Assembly: GCA_965658375.1 (NCBI GenBank)
Contig: CBFHSD010000060.1
Location: 1-10,450, forward strand
Source: CBFHSD01 sp965658375
Lineage (GTDB): Bacteria > Bacteroidota > Bacteroidia > Flavobacteriales_G > Salibacteraceae
Direction of reading: 5' to 3'
Length of the DNA: 10,450 nt
Both the position numbers and the translations under genes were made by a program. Positions 7,132-10,450 of this stretch are shown here, one piece after another (the stretch's first letter is position 1; every line of letters begins with the position of its first letter). A model generated the notes under the pieces. The model searched no databases. It saw only the letters and a list, made by a program, of their open reading frames with translations, and was not told the DNA's origin.

Positions 7132-8294
7132 CTTTTCTTGTTAGTTACTTCAAACTTCTTCGTCTTGCTAGGGCTCATACTTGCAAAAGCTTTGAGCTGC
7201 AATAAAATCGTTTTTGGAATGTTTCCGAAATGCTTGAATGTTTTCAAGTTTCTATACTCATTAGGCATTGCCATAAACATGGAAAGAGCAAACAAAGAAA
7301 AAAGAAGACATGCTCGAATAAACCAGTAAAATTCAACAAAAGGGGTAATGATTAAGTTCAAACCAAACAGCAACAAGAGAATGCCTTTAGGAATGAGCCC
7401 AAATTGAAACATCTTTTCGAAATATCCGAAATTTCCATGAACAATCAATTGGCTAGTGGCAGGGAGGAAGTGCTTAAAACAAGCATAGTACTGTGCTGTA
7501 AACCAGCGTGTTCTTTGTTTTACAAACTCTTTCGGTGCATCTGTTTTATGCTCATAAATATGATTGTCTTCTCTAAATTCAATCTTATACCTAATTCTAG
7601 ATAGGTATAATTCCATGAATTTGTCTTCACCAGCGGCATTGGGTATGGCTCTAATCATATCTGTGTAAATACTTGATTCAAAACACATTCCCGTTCCAGA
7701 CAAGCTAGACGATAGGCCAAGTACACGATGTCCTTTCCGGTAAAAATTATGCATGATTGCTTCATTCATGTCATCTTGCCAAGATAGAGGACTGTTGTTC
7801 ATATAGCCTTTTCTCTTGGCTTGTACCACCTTGAAACCGCGAGATAGCGAATCGTTGTACAAAGCTAGGCTATCGTTAGAAAAACGATTGTCTACATCCA
7901 TAACTACCACAGCAGAGAAATTACCATGATCGAAAGTTTCTACCGCTTGCTTCATGGCAATGAGCTTAGAGTGCACTTCGGCAACATGAATATCTAGCAC
8001 CTGTATTCCCCAGTTTCTTAATTGTACAATGGTTTCTTGTGTGTTGAGTTGTGCAAGAACTAAAATTTCAAAATCAAGGTCTTGCTCTTTTAATAGCTTA
8101 AGATTGTGCTTACAGGTTTCCAGAAGAATCCCATCTTCTTTGTAGGCTGGAACAACCACTAAAAAAGAAAAGGGCTCTTTTATGCTTAGAGGTTTCTTTT
8201 TTGGTGAATAACGAAAATTGCTTGCCAGTCCATAAACGAGGTAAAAAGACAGGTTCAGGGCAAGAATGAATTCAAAAATGAAAATAAGCACCAT
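7128..8294 (-). CDS. Membrane-bound family 2 glycosyltransferase
   Basis: Transfers a sugar from a nucleotide-activated donor, with the catalytic domain facing the cytoplasm. An N-terminal membrane helix spans about 3-22. The GT-A domain contains VVPAYKED (47-54), the metal-binding DVD (133-135), GTGMCF (200-205), a catalytic-base region at Glu223-Asp224 and the QRTRW motif (260-264), the QxxRW signature shared with cellulose- and hyaluronan-synthase-like enzymes. Two or more C-terminal helices lie at about 302-342, and the tail is basic (residues 378-388). At 388 residues it is shorter than true cellulose synthases and has no PilZ domain, so it resembles single-gene inner-membrane glycosyltransferases acting on lipid or a short polysaccharide. 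The acceptor is unknown. The ATG at 8294 is the first in frame and directly precedes the hydrophobic helix. It is the first gene of a two-gene unit with the lipid kinase. Confidence 0.92.
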   Translation of the reverse strand: MVLIFIFEFILALNLSFYLVYGLASNFRYSPKKKPLSIKEPFSFLVVVPAYKEDGILLETCKHNLKLLKEQDLDFEILVLAQLNTQETIVQLRNWGIQVLDIHVAEVHSKLIAMKQAVETFDHGNFSAVVVMDVDNRFSNDSLALYNDSLSRGFKVVQAKRKGYMNNSPLSWQDDMNEAIMHNFYRKGHRVLGLSSSLSGTGMCFESSIYTDMIRAIPNAAGEDKFMELYLSRIRYKIEFREDNHIYEHKTDAPKEFVKQRTRWFTAQYYACFKHFLPATSQLIVHGNFGYFEKMFQFGLIPKGILLLLFGLNLIITPFVEFYWFIRACLLFSLFALSMFMAMPNEYRNLKTFKHFGNIPKTILLQLKAFASMSPSKTKKFEVTNKKR

Positions 8295-8327
8295 CGTGTA
8301 TTTTGAATTGCTTTACTTTGAGTCAAT

Positions 8328-8358
8328 TAAACGTATTACTAAAGTCACAATTTACAAT
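8328..8358 (-). promoter_or_regulatory. Candidate promoter for the glycosyltransferase-lipid kinase unit
   Basis: On the minus strand ATTG (8355-8358) lies 19 bases before TACGTTTA (8328-8335). This resembles the Bacteroidota arrangement of TTTG, about 19 bases, then TAnnTTTG, with one mismatch in each box. Transcription would start near 8321, giving a leader of about 27 bases before the ATG at 8294. It overlaps the likely feoA start codon on the other strand. The match is partial and the region is AT-rich, so it remains a candidate. Confidence 0.3.
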
Positions 8359-8572
8359 GTATCTTTCAGAATGCACCCAATACTTTAAAGGAGTTATAAA
8401 AAGTATAGACGATGGCCCAATGAAGTCTAAATTACTTGAGTTGGGATGCGTGCCAGGAGAGCGATTTGAACTAACCAATTTAGGTAGAGCAGGAGACCCA
8501 GTTGCAATTTCGCTGGGTAGTTTTAAACTGGCTTTGCGTAAATCTGATGCACAAACCATTCAAGTAGAATAA
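8357..8572 (+). CDS. FeoA-domain protein (orphan)
   Basis: A small SH3-like FeoA protein, normally a cytoplasmic partner of the FeoB ferrous iron transporter that helps control GTPase-driven uptake. From the ATG at 8357 it has 71 residues, close to the family norm of about 75, and the first strand aligns well with the usual FeoA N-terminus (YLSECTQYFKGVIKSI). KLLELGCVPGE, GDPVAISL and LALRKSDAQTIQVE are typical. A longer reading from TTG at 8303 would add 18 residues (89 in all) and cannot be excluded, but it overruns the family N-terminus, so I prefer the ATG. No feoB follows: an 85-base gap leads to an unrelated regulator. It may serve an FeoB encoded elsewhere or have another FeoA-domain role. 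Divergent from the glycosyltransferase with 62 bases between the starts. Confidence 0.85.
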   Translation: MYLSECTQYFKGVIKSIDDGPMKSKLLELGCVPGERFELTNLGRAGDPVAISLGSFKLALRKSDAQTIQVE

Positions 8573-8608
8573 ATGGAGAGAATTCATGGGTAAATGGTCT
8601 AGTCCGCT

Positions 8609-8616
8609 TATTTTTG
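8609..8616 (+). promoter_or_regulatory. Candidate -7 box upstream of the WYL regulator
   Basis: TATTTTTG in the 85-base gap between the feoA-like gene and the WYL gene fits TAnnTTTG and is identical to the box before guaB (71-78). Transcription would start near 8623, about 35 bases before the ATG at 8658. The -33 position holds ATGG (8586-8589), a poor match to TTTG. Its placement in a short intergenic gap adds modest support, and it suggests the regulator has its own promoter. Confidence 0.3.
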
Positions 8617-8657
8617 ATTCACCTACCTTAAAAGTAATTTAGTCGCTCAAAAGTTCA

Positions 8658-9662
8658 ATGCCAGCAAATAAATACGCCCTCATTAGATACCGAGTCATTG
8701 ATAGAATGATTGGGAACAAATACAAACGCTATCCTTCTATAGAAGATTTAGTAGATGGCTGCTCGGATGTACTAGGAACCAATGTTTCTCGCTCATCTAT
8801 TGAAAAAGACATTAAAGCCATGAAGAATGATGGCGACTTAGGGTATAATGCACCAATCAAATACAGCCGGGCAGAAGGAGGATACTTTTACGAGGATGCA
8901 GAATACAGCATTAACCAAGTTCCGTTGAATGAGGATGACATCACTGCCATTCGTTTTGCAGCTGGCTTGTTGGATCAATTTAGAGAAACTTCCATCTTTA
9001 ACCAATACGAGCAGGCCATTGACAAGGTGTTGGATAAGGTGAGTATTTCATCTTTAGACACCGAGGCAGAAATGCTTGTTCAGTTTGAACATTTACCTAC
9101 CGTTTTAGGAAATGAATGGCTCACCACACTTTTAGACTGTGCACGCAAACGTTCGAAGATTCTATTAACGTATCAAAGCTATCAAGAAGAAAAAGGACGA
9201 GCCAGAATCGTACATCCTTACATGCTTAAAGAACATGCAAATAGGTGGTATTTGATTGCTTTAGATGAGGATAAGGATAGGGTACAGGTGTACGGATTAG
9301 ATCGCATAAAGAACATTGAAGTTCTGGAAGGCAGTTTTAAAACGAGTAAATCCTTCAATAGAATGAACTTCTTTTCCCATACAATGGGAATTACCGTATT
9401 TCAAAATGAAAAACCTGAAGTGATAGAATTGAAGTGCAATCCGATTTTAACCAAATACTTGAAAAGTCAACCCTTGCATGCCACCCAAAAAATTAAATCA
9501 GGTAAAAATGGTTGGTCAACGGTTCAACTCAAAGTACATTTAACCTATGAATTGATAAGAAGTATCTTAAGTTATGGGCCGGAAGTAAAGGTCGTAGCCC
9601 CTCTAAAACTTAAAAAGCTTGTAAAAGATAAATTATCTGAAACCATTGGTCTCTACAAATAA
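8658..9662 (+). CDS. HTH-WYL domain transcriptional regulator
   Basis: A cytoplasmic DNA-binding regulator of 334 residues, a normal length for single WYL proteins. Residues about 5-60 form the N-terminal winged helix-turn-helix (ALIRYRVIDRMIGNKYKRYPSIEDLVDGC, then SRSSIEKDIKAMKND), with the Bacteroidota-style MPxNKxALIRY opening. The WYL domain lies about 155-225, with RWYLIAL (196-202), the family signature, and VYGLDRIKNIEVL (211-223). The C-terminal WCX region is about 250-330. WYL domains bind ligands, proposed to include nucleic acids or nucleotides, and regulate DNA repair, stress or defence genes. No such genes are nearby, so its targets are unknown. The DUF481 gene begins 22 bases downstream on the same strand and may be co-transcribed. 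It should not be read as a defence regulator on this evidence. Confidence 0.93.
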   Translation: MPANKYALIRYRVIDRMIGNKYKRYPSIEDLVDGCSDVLGTNVSRSSIEKDIKAMKNDGDLGYNAPIKYSRAEGGYFYEDAEYSINQVPLNEDDITAIRFAAGLLDQFRETSIFNQYEQAIDKVLDKVSISSLDTEAEMLVQFEHLPTVLGNEWLTTLLDCARKRSKILLTYQSYQEEKGRARIVHPYMLKEHANRWYLIALDEDKDRVQVYGLDRIKNIEVLEGSFKTSKSFNRMNFFSHTMGITVFQNEKPEVIELKCNPILTKYLKSQPLHATQKIKSGKNGWSTVQLKVHLTYELIRSILSYGPEVKVVAPLKLKKLVKDKLSETIGLYK

Positions 9663-9684
9663 AGCTGCAAACAAACTCTTTGCT

Positions 9685-10450
9685 ATGAAATATCTCATTT
9701 TATTCGTGTTCACCGTCATTGTCACTGCACAAGCTCAAGCCCAGCAAGATACAGTTTGGTTTTCTGAAGGAGAGTTTCTAGTAGGAGAAGTGATTTCTTT
9801 GAAACAAAGAGTTTTGAAGGTTTCTACATCTTACAGCGACAATGATTTTGAAATTGAGTGGGAAGATGTCAAGTTGATTGAATGCCATACAAAAGTGAGC
9901 ATATTTACAGAGTCTGGTGGCATGTACAATGGCTATTTAGAATTGGGTTCAGATACAGGCTTTACCTATGTCTATATGGGCTCTGCTTCTGATACGGTGA
10001 GGATAGAGCTGGATGATATCGTTGGAATCAATCAAATAGAAGAGGCTTTTCTAGACCGTTTTTCTGCTTCAATTAGTATGGGTTATTCGTATACAAAAAA
10101 CAACAATTTAAGGCAGTTAACCTCTATGGGTTCTTTTGGATACAATACACCAGATTGGTCTTTATCGAGTTCCTTCAGTGGGGTGCGAAGCGATCAGGAT
10201 GGAGTAGCCCCTACAAGAAGAACTGATGCTGACTTAAGCGGAAACAGAATCATTACAGCAGACTGGTTTACAGGTGCTTCAATTAACTGGTTGCAGAATG
10301 ATGAACAATTACTGCAATTAAGAACCATTGGAACCATTGGAGTTGGGAATTACTTATGGCGAACCAATCAATTTTATGTATCAGCTTCTGGAGGTGTGTC
10401 ATTCAATAATGAGCAGTTCACTGTAGACTCACTTGAGGCTTCTCAATCTT
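9685..10450 (+). CDS. DUF481-family putative outer-membrane protein (3' end outside the window)
   Basis: The frame is open from the ATG at 9685 to the window end, giving 255 residues without a stop. The signal peptide is about residues 1-20 (hydrophobic core, then AQAQA). Residues 22-120 contain two similar beta-rich units: a GE.L.GEV-type segment ending FEIEWEDVKLIE (28-66), and a GGMYNGYLEL segment ending VRIELDDIVGI (78-115). From about 125 onward alternating polar and aromatic strands (FSASISMGYSYTKNNNLRQLT, residues 126-146) match the start of the DUF481 beta-barrel, a family that includes salt-induced outer-membrane proteins of uncertain function. The C-terminal strands are missing because the window ends. 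The position behind the WYL regulator and the 22-base gap leave open whether it has its own promoter. Confidence 0.85.
   Translation, partial: MKYLILFVFTVIVTAQAQAQQDTVWFSEGEFLVGEVISLKQRVLKVSTSYSDNDFEIEWEDVKLIECHTKVSIFTESGGMYNGYLELGSDTGFTYVYMGSASDTVRIELDDIVGINQIEEAFLDRFSASISMGYSYTKNNNLRQLTSMGSFGYNTPDWSLSSSFSGVRSDQDGVAPTRRTDADLSGNRIITADWFTGASINWLQNDEQLLQLRTIGTIGVGNYLWRTNQFYVSASGGVSFNNEQFTVDSLEASQS

Noticed and set aside
8573..8657. Two short ATG-initiated frames just after the FeoA-like stop (for example ATGGAGAGAATTCATGGG then TAA)
   Set aside because: They encode only a few residues, with no ribosome binding site or recognisable peptide. Treated as intergenic sequence.
8658..9662. WYL regulator as a sign of a nearby defence system
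   Set aside because: WYL proteins are often linked to defence islands, but all neighbours here are housekeeping, envelope or iron-related genes with no nuclease, methylase, toxin or mobile element.

Overview
The window looks like a chromosomal segment from a low-GC member of the Bacteroidota, possibly a marine Flavobacteriales-type organism. The evidence is AT-rich coding sequence, starts without AGGAGG-type ribosome binding sites, TAnnTTTG-like promoter boxes, and typical Bacteroidota families: several linked SurA/parvulin-like proteins, a DUF481 outer-membrane protein and a stand-alone HTH-WYL regulator. The genus is inference. I see no IS element, CRISPR array, tRNA, rRNA, phage gene or defence cassette.

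Layout. Positions 1-105 hold what may be the last codons of an upstream gene plus the guaB leader. Positions 106-6781 form one plus-strand block: guaB (IMP dehydrogenase), a large two-domain parvulin PPIase, a lipoprotein-like SurA relative without a recognisable catalytic domain, a SurA-type periplasmic PPIase, and a MoxR-family AAA+ ATPase. The three SurA-like genes are tightly coupled (a 1-base TAGTG junction, then a 4-base ATGA junction), and moxR follows 10 bases later. Positions 6778-8294 carry two minus-strand genes, a membrane glycosyltransferase family 2 protein and a DgkA-type lipid kinase, joined by a 4-base overlap. The lipid kinase also overlaps moxR tail to tail by 4 bases. Positions 8303-10450 return to the plus strand: an orphan FeoA-like protein, a WYL-domain regulator, and a DUF481 outer-membrane protein cut by the window edge.

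How they may work together. The SurA-like trio probably acts in the periplasm, handling outer-membrane proteins after export. One member is predicted to be lipid-anchored and two soluble, which suggests a division of labour between chaperone and isomerase. The glycosyltransferase and lipid kinase probably act together on a membrane glycolipid or on lipid carrier recycling. guaB is a housekeeping purine gene and moxR an assembly or chaperone ATPase. The WYL regulator sits 22 bases upstream of the DUF481 gene and may be co-transcribed with it.

Overall this is mostly ordinary core genome. The most notable points are the three tandem SurA-like genes with a degenerate middle member, the moxR gene without its usual downstream partners, the feoA without feoB, and the overlapping convergent stop codons.
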